From assembly GCF_035975855.1 (NCBI RefSeq), contig NZ_CP109055.1, forward strand, positions 6,820,001-6,884,000: 64,000 nucleotides of DNA. The letters are read 5' to 3'. The stretch is from Streptomyces sp. NBC_01304. GTDB lineage: Bacteria; Actinomycetota; Actinomycetes; Streptomycetales; Streptomycetaceae. Positions 24,079 to 31,092 of the stretch are shown here, one piece after another. Each line of letters starts with the position of its first letter. Positions within the stretch are counted from its first letter, which is position 1. The notes beneath the pieces are model-generated. The model was not told the DNA's origin, made no database searches, and worked only from the letters and a program-made list of their open reading frames with translations. The position numbers were made by a program, and so were the translations under genes.

Positions 24079-24597
24079 ATGCGCCGAGTTGCACCCACCC
24101 TGTGCGCCGCCCTCGCGGCAATCACCCTGACCAGCCCCGCCGCGGCAGCGGACGGCACGGTCAAGGTCACGCCCGCGCAAGCGACCCCCGGCGCCCAGAT
24201 CCAGCTCTACGCCTCCGGCTGTGACGGCACCACCGGCTCCGCCAAATCGCCCGCCTTCGTCGCCGACGGCGCCCTCACCGGGCGGGACGGCAAGGGGTTT
24301 CCGCTGGCCGGTGAGGCGATGATCCGGTCGACCGCCACCCCGGGAACGTACGACGTGTCCGTGACCTGCGACGGGCAGGACGGGAAGGCCAAGGGGACCG
24401 TCACCGTCGTGCGGAACCAGCCCTCGCCGACCGCCCCGATCAAGGCCGGCGGCGGCGGCACCGCCAAGCTTGCCGCGACCACGGACGACGGGCCGGGCAC
24501 CCGGCACACGCTCATCGGCGGGATGCTGGCCGGAGCCGCGGCCCTGGCCGTGGCGGGGCGGCTCGTGAGCCGTCGTCGGCGTCGTCGCTCCGAGTGA
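24079..24597 (+). CDS. Exported C-terminally anchored protein partnered with a class F sortase
   Basis: The product has 172 residues from the ATG at 24079. Longer versions would translate the upstream repeat element and are rejected. A signal peptide (MRRVAPTLCAALAAITLTSPAAAA) precedes a small beta-sandwich (about 25-115) with two cysteines (SGCDG, VTCDG). A glycine/threonine linker leads to a membrane segment (about 145-165) and an RRRRRR tail. No canonical LPXTG is visible before the anchor (TDDGPGTRH instead). It stands directly upstream of the class F sortase gene, a recurrent actinobacterial pair, and may be presented to or regulate that enzyme. Confidence 0.75.
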   Translation: MRRVAPTLCAALAAITLTSPAAAADGTVKVTPAQATPGAQIQLYASGCDGTTGSAKSPAFVADGALTGRDGKGFPLAGEAMIRSTATPGTYDVSVTCDGQDGKAKGTVTVVRNQPSPTAPIKAGGGGTAKLAATTDDGPGTRHTLIGGMLAGAAALAVAGRLVSRRRRRRSE

Positions 24598-24606
24598 GTC
24601 GGTGAG

Positions 24607-25263
24607 ATGGCCGACGAGAGGTCGCCGGTGTCCAGCCGGCTGCTCACCGGTCTTGCCTGGGTCGTGCTCCTCGCCGGTCTGCTGGTCTGGGGGAGCGATC
24701 TGACCGATGTGCCGCAGAGCGGCCCGAGCATCGGTGACGTGTCGGGGATCGGGCAGCCCGCCGAGGTCCAACTGCCGCCCGCCCACAAGCCGTTGCCGCC
24801 CGCCCGGCCGCACCGCGTGGACATCCCCGCCATAGGAGTGCAGGCCCCCGTCGTGAAGCGGGGCCTCGACGCGGAAAGGGCCATCGACCCGCCCCCGTAC
24901 GACCAGAAAGGTGTGGTCGGGTGGTACGGGGGCGGGGTGAAGCCCGGTGCCAAGGGGGCCGCGCTGTTCGTCGGGCATGTGGACACCGAGACGCAGCCCG
25001 CTGTCTTCTACAACCTCAGCACGCTGCGCCCGGGCCAGCAGATCCGGGTGACCCGCGCGGACGGCTCGCTCGCGGAGTTCACCGTCGAGGACGTCCAGGT
25101 CTTCACCCGCGACCGGTTCGACGCACAGCAGGCCTACGGCGCCCGCGAGCCGGACCGGGCCGAGCTGCGCCTGATCACCTGCGGCGGCACCTTCGACCGG
25201 GCGGCCAAGGCGTACACGTCGAACGTGGTGGTCTCGGCCTACCTCACGGGCACCGGGCCCTGA
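24607..25263 (+). CDS. Class F sortase
   Basis: The product has 218 residues from the ATG at 24607, nine bases after the upstream stop. One membrane anchor lies near 12-29, followed by a proline-rich linker (about 50-68). The sortase barrel has catalytic His in FVGHVDT (about 124), Cys in RLITCGGTFD (about 194) and a downstream basic residue. The ITCGGTFD form is characteristic of class F. The substrate is unknown; the adjacent anchored protein is the obvious candidate partner. Confidence 0.9.
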   Translation: MADERSPVSSRLLTGLAWVVLLAGLLVWGSDLTDVPQSGPSIGDVSGIGQPAEVQLPPAHKPLPPARPHRVDIPAIGVQAPVVKRGLDAERAIDPPPYDQKGVVGWYGGGVKPGAKGAALFVGHVDTETQPAVFYNLSTLRPGQQIRVTRADGSLAEFTVEDVQVFTRDRFDAQQAYGAREPDRAELRLITCGGTFDRAAKAYTSNVVVSAYLTGTGP

Positions 25264-25282
25264 GCCACCCGGCCCGACTCAA

Positions 25283-25487
25283 CTAGGGCCTGTCTTCAAA
25301 CTCCCGTCTGCCTCGCGACGCCTGGCACGCTCCCCCAAGCTCTTCGAGCAGGGGGGACCCCCTCTCGCCGCACCGGGCGAAAGACCAAGTACGTCCGGCC
25401 CATCGACGGGGCCTTCCGCCCGGCACGCCGAGAGCACGCACCAGACGCCGCAGGCTGATCCACAGAGATCGGGGAGACAGGCCCTAG
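25283..25487. mobile_element. MITE with 9-13 bp terminal inverted repeats and CTAG borders
   Basis: CTAGGGCCTGTCT (25283-25295) is repeated inverted at 25475-25487 (AGACAGGCCCTAG), 205 bases end to end. If CTAG is the target-site duplication, the terminal repeats are 9 bases (GGCCTGTCT). CTAG duplications are typical of IS5-group transposases. The interior has no transposase frame but has sub-terminal inverted segments (a CTCCCCC / GGGGGGA hairpin near 25330-25370). It fills the gap between the class F sortase and cbtA. The right CTAG supplies the TAG stop of cbtA. Confidence 0.78.
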
Positions 25488-26275
25488 CCCACCGGCACCG
25501 GCCCTTGACCCGAAGCCTCCGCGGCGGCCGGGGCCGGAGCGGCGGCGCGGGCGGCGGCCCGCAGGCCGAGTGCGCCGAAGACCGCCGCGAACACGCCCCA
25601 GAGCAGCACGTGTGAAGCGATCGAGAGGACCCGGAAATCCCACAGGAGCGTCGCCGCGACCGGGACCTCGTCCGGGTTGCCCGGCAGCGCGAACAGCGCG
25701 ACCAGGACGGCGATCGTGGCCACCGCGACCGCGAGGTGCCTGACCGGCACGGAGCGGGACGCGAGGCGTACGTACACCTGCCAGACCAGGACCATGCCGA
25801 GCACCCCGATGGCGACCGCGGCCAGCCACAGGGCCTGCCGGTTGGCGACCGTGGTGGAGTCGCCGACGCCGGGCGGGTTGGCCGGGTAGCGCAGCCCGGG
25901 GAGCAGCGAGACGGCCAGGAAGGCGGCCGTGGAGAAGGTGAGGGCGCGCGTCCACGGGGAACCGGCGGTGGGCGTGCGGCGGTGCACCAGGGCGTAGGCG
26001 ACGGCGAAGAGCAGGCCGAGGGCGAGGCCCGCGACGATCGCCGTGACGACCAGGCCGAAGTGCTGCTGGGAGCGCGTGAAGAGCTCCTCGTGGTGCTTGA
26101 CTATCGCGCCGGCCGGCTCGTGCTTGTGGCCGGATTCGGAGCGTGCCTCTTCGAGGCGGATCGCCTTGTCCATCAAGGGCTCGGCGAGCAGCAGGGAGAA
26201 GAGACCGGTGGCAAGACCGGCCGCTCCTCCTGCCGCAAGACCGCGCCCGAGCAGGGGGAGTACGGGTGAAGACAT
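25484..26275 (-). CDS. cbtA: CbtA-family cobalt transporter subunit
   Basis: This is a 263-residue membrane protein with six hydrophobic segments. The N terminus (GRGLAAGGAAGLATGLFSLLLAEPLMDKAI) and an external loop with histidines (SGHKHEP, KHHEELF) match CbtA proteins of B12-regulated cobalt uptake. It lies downstream of cbtB, 16 bases apart, under a cobalamin riboswitch. The stop codon TAG belongs to the CTAG border of the MITE at 25283-25487, so insertion may have altered the original C terminus (now ending EASGQGPVPVG). Confidence 0.88.
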   Translation of the reverse strand: MSSPVLPLLGRGLAAGGAAGLATGLFSLLLAEPLMDKAIRLEEARSESGHKHEPAGAIVKHHEELFTRSQQHFGLVVTAIVAGLALGLLFAVAYALVHRRTPTAGSPWTRALTFSTAAFLAVSLLPGLRYPANPPGVGDSTTVANRQALWLAAVAIGVLGMVLVWQVYVRLASRSVPVRHLAVAVATIAVLVALFALPGNPDEVPVAATLLWDFRVLSIASHVLLWGVFAAVFGALGLRAAARAAAPAPAAAEASGQGPVPVG

Positions 26276-26291
26276 GGTGCGAGCGCCCCGA

Positions 26292-26510
26292 TCAGTGGCA
26301 GGGGGCGCCGAAGAGGTGCCGTCCGTCGTGGGAGAACTCGTGCAGGTAGTCGCCCGTCGCGGCGATCATCGTTCCGTTGTCCAGGAAGATCGCGTACAGC
26401 GCCACAAGAGCGATGATGACCGCGGCCGAGGCGATCAGCAGGTCGCGGGTGCGGGTGGTGGCGGCCGAAACCGCCGCGGTGTCGGTGTGCTGCGCGTGCT
26501 GCAGAGACAT
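26292..26510 (-). CDS. cbtB: CbtB-family cobalt transporter subunit
   Basis: The 72-residue protein has one membrane segment (about 25-44). A histidine-rich C terminus (HEFSHDGRHLFGAPCH) is the presumed metal-binding site. Length and tail are diagnostic of CbtB. The ATG at 26510 has AAGGAGG at optimal spacing. It is the first gene after the cobalamin riboswitch, so cobalt uptake is repressed when B12 is plentiful. Confidence 0.9.
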   Translation of the reverse strand: MSLQHAQHTDTAAVSAATTRTRDLLIASAAVIIALVALYAIFLDNGTMIAATGDYLHEFSHDGRHLFGAPCH

Positions 26511-26527
26511 ACCGGTGACCTCCTTCT

Positions 26528-26543
26528 GGGGTTTCCACGCCCC
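26528..26543 (-). promoter_or_regulatory. Expression-platform hairpin of the B12 riboswitch
   Basis: On the minus strand GGGGCGTGGAAACCCC can fold into a small stem ending three bases before AAGGAGG. It is positioned to control access to the cbtB ribosome site. Confidence 0.45.
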
Positions 26544-26554
26544 ATGGCAGGAGG

Positions 26555-26665
26555 ACGACGGGTTCAGTTCCTGACTTCCCGTACGCGTCACCGGAGGGTG
26601 GCGCGTGGGGTCACAGTGGCGGGACCGCCCCGGAGTTGCACCGGGTTCCTGTCAACCGTCGCCTC
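26555..26665 (-). ncRNA. Cobalamin riboswitch
   Basis: Reading the minus strand, the leader of cbtB contains the invariant B12 blocks in order. These are GGTTGACAGGAA, CCGGTGCAACTCCGG (26630-26644), GCGGTCCCGCCACTGTGA (B12 box, around 26611-26625) and, further on, AGTCAGGAACTGAACCCG (26560-26577). This matches the AdoCbl class I consensus. It controls cbtBA. The exact ends are approximate. Confidence 0.93.
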
Positions 26666-27056
26666 AATGTATGGACTTGTCGTCCGGGAGAGTCGCAGTC
26701 CACGGCAACCCCTGTCAACCAGGCCTGCCTGTCCTTTGCGAGGTCACCGGGGGCGGCAAGGGGGGCTCTTGGAGGCTCGGGGGGCGCACCTGACCCGGCC
26801 GGTGACCCGCTCCCCCCGGAGCCGCCGGCCGGGCCGGTCCTCGACCGCGCGCGCTCGGGCTGCGGGAGTAACCCGGCGCCGGCACGGGAGGTTCTGAGGC
26901 CAGTCCAGTTGTTCTGGCGTGTGGCCGGGGGCTGGGGCCGTTGAACGGCAACTCTGCGTAGAGCCGTTGGCCCAACTCTAGAACGGATGAACGCCAAGGC
27001 CTAGAGGCACTTTGACGCCAAGTCGTGGCCTGGTGGCGGTGGGTGAGTTCTGATCA
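26666..27056. other. Non-coding gap upstream of the riboswitch
   Basis: No gene is supported in this stretch. It must contain the promoter for the riboswitch transcript, on the minus strand just above 26665. It also includes a possible stem GCCGTTG...CAACTCTGC near 26937-26965. Open frames here are compositional. Confidence 0.5.
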
Positions 27057-27087
27057 CGGCTGCCGTGCCGCGCGATCACGGCAGCCG
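27057..27087 (-). terminator. Hairpin terminator of the GAF-ANTAR gene
   Basis: CGGCTGCCGTG (27057-27067) pairs perfectly with CACGGCAGCCG (27077-27087) across nine bases, 33 bases beyond the stop of the minus-strand gene. Confidence 0.8.
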
Positions 27088-27119
27088 CGCCTCCCGACCG
27101 CGACCGCCGGGCGTCCCGA

Positions 27120-27863
27120 TCAGGACGGTGTGTTGCGTTCTCCACGCAGCGCATAGTCGTCCAGATCCCCGTCCATCACGGCCTGCGCGACCATGCTGAG
27201 CGGCCGGCGGGCCGTGCGGGCATGGCGGCGCAGGGCCCGGAAGGCTTCGTCCACCCCGACGCCCCAGCGCTCGGCGAGCAGCCCCTTGGCCTGCTCGATC
27301 AGTACGCGGCTGGTCAGCGCGGTCTGCAACTGCTCGGAGAGCTCCCGGCACTGGGACATCTCGCGTTGGTGCAGCAGACCGATGGTCGCGGCGTCGGCGA
27401 GCGCCTGGGCCAGCTCCACCTCGGCGCGGGGCCGCTGGTGCGTGGTGAAGACGATCACCGCGCCGAGCACGGTCTCGCGCAGCCGTAGTGGCACCGCATA
27501 GGTGGAGCTGATGTCCTGGACCCGGGCCCGCACGGTGAAATCCGGCCAGCGGGTGAGGGTTTGGGGCTCGTCGAGCGGCACCGGCCCGACCGGGGCGCCG
27601 GTGGTGAAGCTGTCCAGGCAGGGCCCGCCGAGGTGCTGCACCTCGAGCAGACCGAGCACCCAGTCGTCCCGGTCCGAGCTGGTGACCAGGGAGACCTGCT
27701 CCTCGGAGAAGAGCACGACTCCGGCGGCCACCGCCCCGAGCAGCTCCACGCAGCGGTCGGCGAGGCGTGCCAGGTACTTGGCCGGATCGAAGTCGGTGGT
27801 CAGGGTGTCGGCGGTCTCCACGAAGGCGGAGGCCAGCCGCAATTGGCTCATGGAGTGTTGCAT
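27120..27863 (-). CDS. GAF-ANTAR RNA-binding antiterminator
   Basis: The product has 247 residues from the ATG at 27863. A GAF sensor domain occupies about 25-165. A C-terminal ANTAR domain follows (LTSRVLIEQAKGLLAERWGVGVDEAFRALRRHAR, about 185-235). ANTAR domains bind paired stem-loops in nascent RNA and prevent termination. The ligand and targets are unknown. It is transcribed divergently from the GH6 gene at 28031. The open frame continues upstream to 27938 without a ribosome site. Confidence 0.88.
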   Translation of the reverse strand: MQHSMSQLRLASAFVETADTLTTDFDPAKYLARLADRCVELLGAVAAGVVLFSEEQVSLVTSSDRDDWVLGLLEVQHLGGPCLDSFTTGAPVGPVPLDEPQTLTRWPDFTVRARVQDISSTYAVPLRLRETVLGAVIVFTTHQRPRAEVELAQALADAATIGLLHQREMSQCRELSEQLQTALTSRVLIEQAKGLLAERWGVGVDEAFRALRRHARTARRPLSMVAQAVMDGDLDDYALRGERNTPS

Positions 27864-28030
27864 GGTGGCCTCTCTCGACCGATTCAGTTGGCAGGCATCT
27901 CCGCGCCTACCCGATCTGGGAAGGGTGTAACGGCTCATCTACGAAGAAGATGCAGGCCCCGGTCAGCCTCGTGGCGTGCGGGTACGTATGTCAGGATTGG
28001 GAGCCGGACGGTGCACCCAAGGGGGAGTGG

Positions 28031-29065
28031 ATGTACGGCAGCGATGACCGCCGTAAGCGCAGGTCTGCAGGTGCGGGGGTGAAGGCTTCAGCGGTGGCCG
28101 TGGGGGCGGTGCTGCTGCTCGCCGGCTGTTCCGACAGTGGCGGGGACCCCGACGCGCCCAAGACTTCGGGAAAGCAGCAGCCGAAGGGCACGGACCCCTA
28201 CTGGGTCAACCCCGATGGGAACGCGGCCAAACAGGTCGCCACCTTCCTCGAGGACGGCAAGAAGGACGACGCCGAACTTATCAAGAAGATCGCGGACCAG
28301 CCGGTCGGTCAGTGGATCGGGACGGAGAACGCGGAGGCGGAGGCCCGTGGCTTCACGGAGGCCGCCGAGAAGGTCGACCGGGACGCGCTCCTGGTGCTCT
28401 ACAACATCCCGCACCGCGACTGCGGCAAGTACTCCAAGGGCGGCGCCGCGGACGGCAATGCGTACCGCGCCTTCATCGACAGCGTGGCCAAGGGCATCGG
28501 CGACCGGCACGCCACGGTGATCCTGGAGCCGGACGCGCTGTTGCACCTGGTACAGAACTGCACCCCGCAGGAGCTGCACGAGGAGAGGTACGCCCTCCTG
28601 AACGAGGCGATCGACAAGCTGAAGGCGCGCAAGAACACCAAGGTCTATCTGGACGGCGGCAACCCGGGCGCGGGCAAGGCCGACGGATTCGCCGAGCCGT
28701 TGAACAGAGCCGGGATCGCCAAGGCCGACGGCTTCGCGGTGAATGTGTCGAACTTCTTCACCACGCAGGACGCCACGGCCTTCGGCAAGGAACTCTCGGC
28801 GAAGGTCGGCAACAAGCCCTTCGTGATCGACACCAGTCGCAACGGCAACGGCCCCTACAACGAGGGCGATCCGAACGAGCGCTGGTGCAACCCGCCCGGC
28901 CGCGCCCTCGGCGAGGCACCCACCACCAAGACCGCCGACGGCCAGGTGGACGCCTATCTGTGGGTCAAGCGCCCCGGGGAGTCGGACGGCACGTGCAAGG
29001 GCGGTCCGAAGGCGGGCGAGTGGTGGCCCGAGTACGCGCTGGGGCTCGCGAGAGCGAGCAAGTAG
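28031..29065 (+). CDS. cslZ: GH6-family glycoside hydrolase lipoprotein (CslZ)
   Basis: The 344-residue predicted endo-beta-glucanase starts at the ATG at 28031, with GGGGGAG before it. A signal peptide with lipobox LLAGC makes Cys33 the lipid anchor. The GH6 core has the acid-region IPHRDCGKYSKGG, the second aspartate in VILEPDALLHLVQNC and WCNPPGRALGEAP near the C terminus. In Streptomyces the gene convergent with glxA and cslA encodes CslZ, which trims the glucan made at hyphal tips. The same arrangement is seen here. Confidence 0.88.
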   Translation: MYGSDDRRKRRSAGAGVKASAVAVGAVLLLAGCSDSGGDPDAPKTSGKQQPKGTDPYWVNPDGNAAKQVATFLEDGKKDDAELIKKIADQPVGQWIGTENAEAEARGFTEAAEKVDRDALLVLYNIPHRDCGKYSKGGAADGNAYRAFIDSVAKGIGDRHATVILEPDALLHLVQNCTPQELHEERYALLNEAIDKLKARKNTKVYLDGGNPGAGKADGFAEPLNRAGIAKADGFAVNVSNFFTTQDATAFGKELSAKVGNKPFVIDTSRNGNGPYNEGDPNERWCNPPGRALGEAPTTKTADGQVDAYLWVKRPGESDGTCKGGPKAGEWWPEYALGLARASK

Positions 29066-29072
29066 CCCTTTC

Positions 29073-29126
29073 CCGTACGTAGTTGAGGGCGGGCCCCGAT
29101 CGGGGCCCGCCCTCAACTACGTACGG
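29073..29126. terminator. Perfect 54-bp palindromic bidirectional terminator
   Basis: Two exact 27-base arms meet at 29099/29100 with no loop bases. It lies between the convergent cslZ and glxA stops, 7 bases from each end. Confidence 0.92.
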
Positions 29127-29133
29127 CTGCTTA

Positions 29134-31092
29134 TTACTTCGGAATCTCCACCCACACCGCCTGGCTCGGCGTGCCCTGGTCGTCCGTGACGAAGAGCATG
29201 TACCAGCCGGGCTGCACCAGGTTCTTGTTCCTCGGCACCGTGACCTGGATGTCGTTGCCCGACTTCTTCAGGTCCAGGGCGATCGAGCGCTGGTCCACGT
29301 CCGTGACGTGCGTGGAGGCGCTCGGGCGGATCAGGCGGGCGTTCTTGATGGACGCCCCGTGCCGCGACTTGAAGGTCGCGGTGCCGCCCCGCTCGATGGA
29401 CTTGGGGCCGCCGGTCAGGGTCGGCTTGGGGCCCGCGTAGTTGTACGGCGGGGTGTAGATCTCGATGCGCTGCTCGAACGTGCCGGGCTTGGTGTTGGCC
29501 GGGTCGTCGAAGAGCGAGTCCGAGCCGAAGACCACGACGCGGCCGTCGGGCAGGAGCAGCGAGCCCGAGTGGTAGTTGCGGCCGACGAGGGGGTCGGCGA
29601 CGCGGCGCATCTCGTTGGTCTTCGCGTCGTACATGCGGGCCTCGAGGATGTTCGAGCCACCGCGGCCGCGGTAGTCCTCGGAGCCGCCGGAGATCAGCAC
29701 CGTGTCGTCGGGGAGCACCGAGGACTGGGCGTAACGGGTTCCCTTGTCGAGCGAAGGGCCGTCCTTGAACACCGGGTTGGTGTCCTTGAGGTCGATGACG
29801 CGGGTCTTCTTGCTGGACTGCTCGGACTCGCCGACGCCGCCGCCGCCGATCACCATGAACTTCTCGTCCTGGGCGGGCGGCAGCATGACCGTGCCCGCCG
29901 TCTCCATCAGGGTGGGGTCGCTCAGGCCCTTGAGGTTGGTCCAGTCATTCGTCTCGAAGTCCCAGATGCCGGGCTTGCGGCCCACGTCGTCCGGGCCGTA
30001 GCCGGCGTTGGCGCCCGAGTAGAAGAGCTTGCCGTTCGGCAGCAGGAAGATCGCCGGGTAGGTGGGGAACTGGCGCTTCTGCTTGACGTACGTCCACTTC
30101 TTGGTCTTCGGGTCGTACGCCTCGTTCCGGTCGCCCGGGACGACCTGGCCGATGTCGTCGAGGCCGGACAGGGCGAGGATCTTGCCGGTGTCGAGCGTGG
30201 TGAGGGTGGGGTACCAGCGGGCCTCGTTCATCGGGTCGACCTTGATGTACTTCTCGGCGACCGGGTCGAACTCGTAGGCGTCCTTGATGCCTTGGAAGTC
30301 CTTCTTGTCCAGGGCGATCTTCTGGCCGATGCCGTAGACGTTGCGGGTGTCGGAGCCCTTGAGGCCCTGCACCCGGTAGTTGTCCTCGGAGCCGGTCTCG
30401 TACTGCTTGCCGCTCTTCTCCGCCTCGACGTAGACCCGTCCGAGGCCGGGGTCGTTGCGGATGAACTCGCCGGTCGCCGGGTCGAACACCTTCTTCGCCC
30501 GGTCGACGACCGTGTCGTCCTTGGCGACGAACGTCTTGCCGTTCTTCTTGCCGGTGAACCGGGTGCCCGCGGGCAGCGTGATCGGCTTGTCCGGGTCCTC
30601 GTTGTGCACCACCATCAGGCCGCCGGCCTTGGTGACGTCGCCCTTGATCTTCTCGTACCGCTTGGTGCCGCCCGCCACCAGGAGCTTGCCGTCCGGCAGT
30701 TGGGTGTGGCCCGTGCAGAACAGGTCGTTGGGGGTCTTGATCTCCTTGAAGGTGTTCGCCACCGGGTCCCAGAGGGTGGTGTCGAACTTCTTCGCGTCGA
30801 AGTTCTTCTGGTTGTTGCCCGAACCCGCGACCAGGAGCACCTTGCCGGTGTGCAGCAGGGCGGCGTGGATGGTGTTCAGCCGGTACTTCTCCGGCATGTC
30901 CACTATGTCCCAGTGGCCGTTGTCCGCCTTGTACTCGGGCTTGTTGATCTTGTAGTCGTGGTACTTCTCCGAGCCGAAGCGCCACAGGGCCGGGCCGTTC
31001 ATCCCGGCGAGCGCAAGGACCACCGCCGCGCCTATCGCTATGCGGCGGGCGCGGCGGTGCTTGTGCTTCGCCGGGGTGGAACCGTCGGTCAT
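29134..31092 (-). CDS. glxA: GlxA copper radical oxidase (galactose oxidase-like)
   Basis: This 652-residue, membrane-tethered enzyme (one segment at about 16-33 after a basic KHKHRRARR start) oxidises a sugar hydroxyl, producing H2O2. Kelch-type repeats form a seven-bladed propeller. The cysteine of the Tyr-Cys cofactor lies in DLFCTGHTQLPDG and its partner tyrosine probably in NEARWYPTLTTL. Copper ligands Tyr-His are in GRNYHSGSLLLPDG, and the late histidine region is replaced by QPGWYMLFV as in AA5-type bacterial homologues. GlxA is required for CslA-dependent glycan deposition and aerial growth in S. lividans. Its ATG overlaps the cslA stop by four bases. Confidence 0.93.
   Translation of the reverse strand: MTDGSTPAKHKHRRARRIAIGAAVVLALAGMNGPALWRFGSEKYHDYKINKPEYKADNGHWDIVDMPEKYRLNTIHAALLHTGKVLLVAGSGNNQKNFDAKKFDTTLWDPVANTFKEIKTPNDLFCTGHTQLPDGKLLVAGGTKRYEKIKGDVTKAGGLMVVHNEDPDKPITLPAGTRFTGKKNGKTFVAKDDTVVDRAKKVFDPATGEFIRNDPGLGRVYVEAEKSGKQYETGSEDNYRVQGLKGSDTRNVYGIGQKIALDKKDFQGIKDAYEFDPVAEKYIKVDPMNEARWYPTLTTLDTGKILALSGLDDIGQVVPGDRNEAYDPKTKKWTYVKQKRQFPTYPAIFLLPNGKLFYSGANAGYGPDDVGRKPGIWDFETNDWTNLKGLSDPTLMETAGTVMLPPAQDEKFMVIGGGGVGESEQSSKKTRVIDLKDTNPVFKDGPSLDKGTRYAQSSVLPDDTVLISGGSEDYRGRGGSNILEARMYDAKTNEMRRVADPLVGRNYHSGSLLLPDGRVVVFGSDSLFDDPANTKPGTFEQRIEIYTPPYNYAGPKPTLTGGPKSIERGGTATFKSRHGASIKNARLIRPSASTHVTDVDQRSIALDLKKSGNDIQVTVPRNKNLVQPGWYMLFVTDDQGTPSQAVWVEIPK

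Noticed and set aside
25296..25955. Open frame across the cbtA 3' end and MITE
   Set aside because: It is out of frame with cbtA and translates the mobile element. The peptide is arginine-rich and unrelated to any family I recognise.
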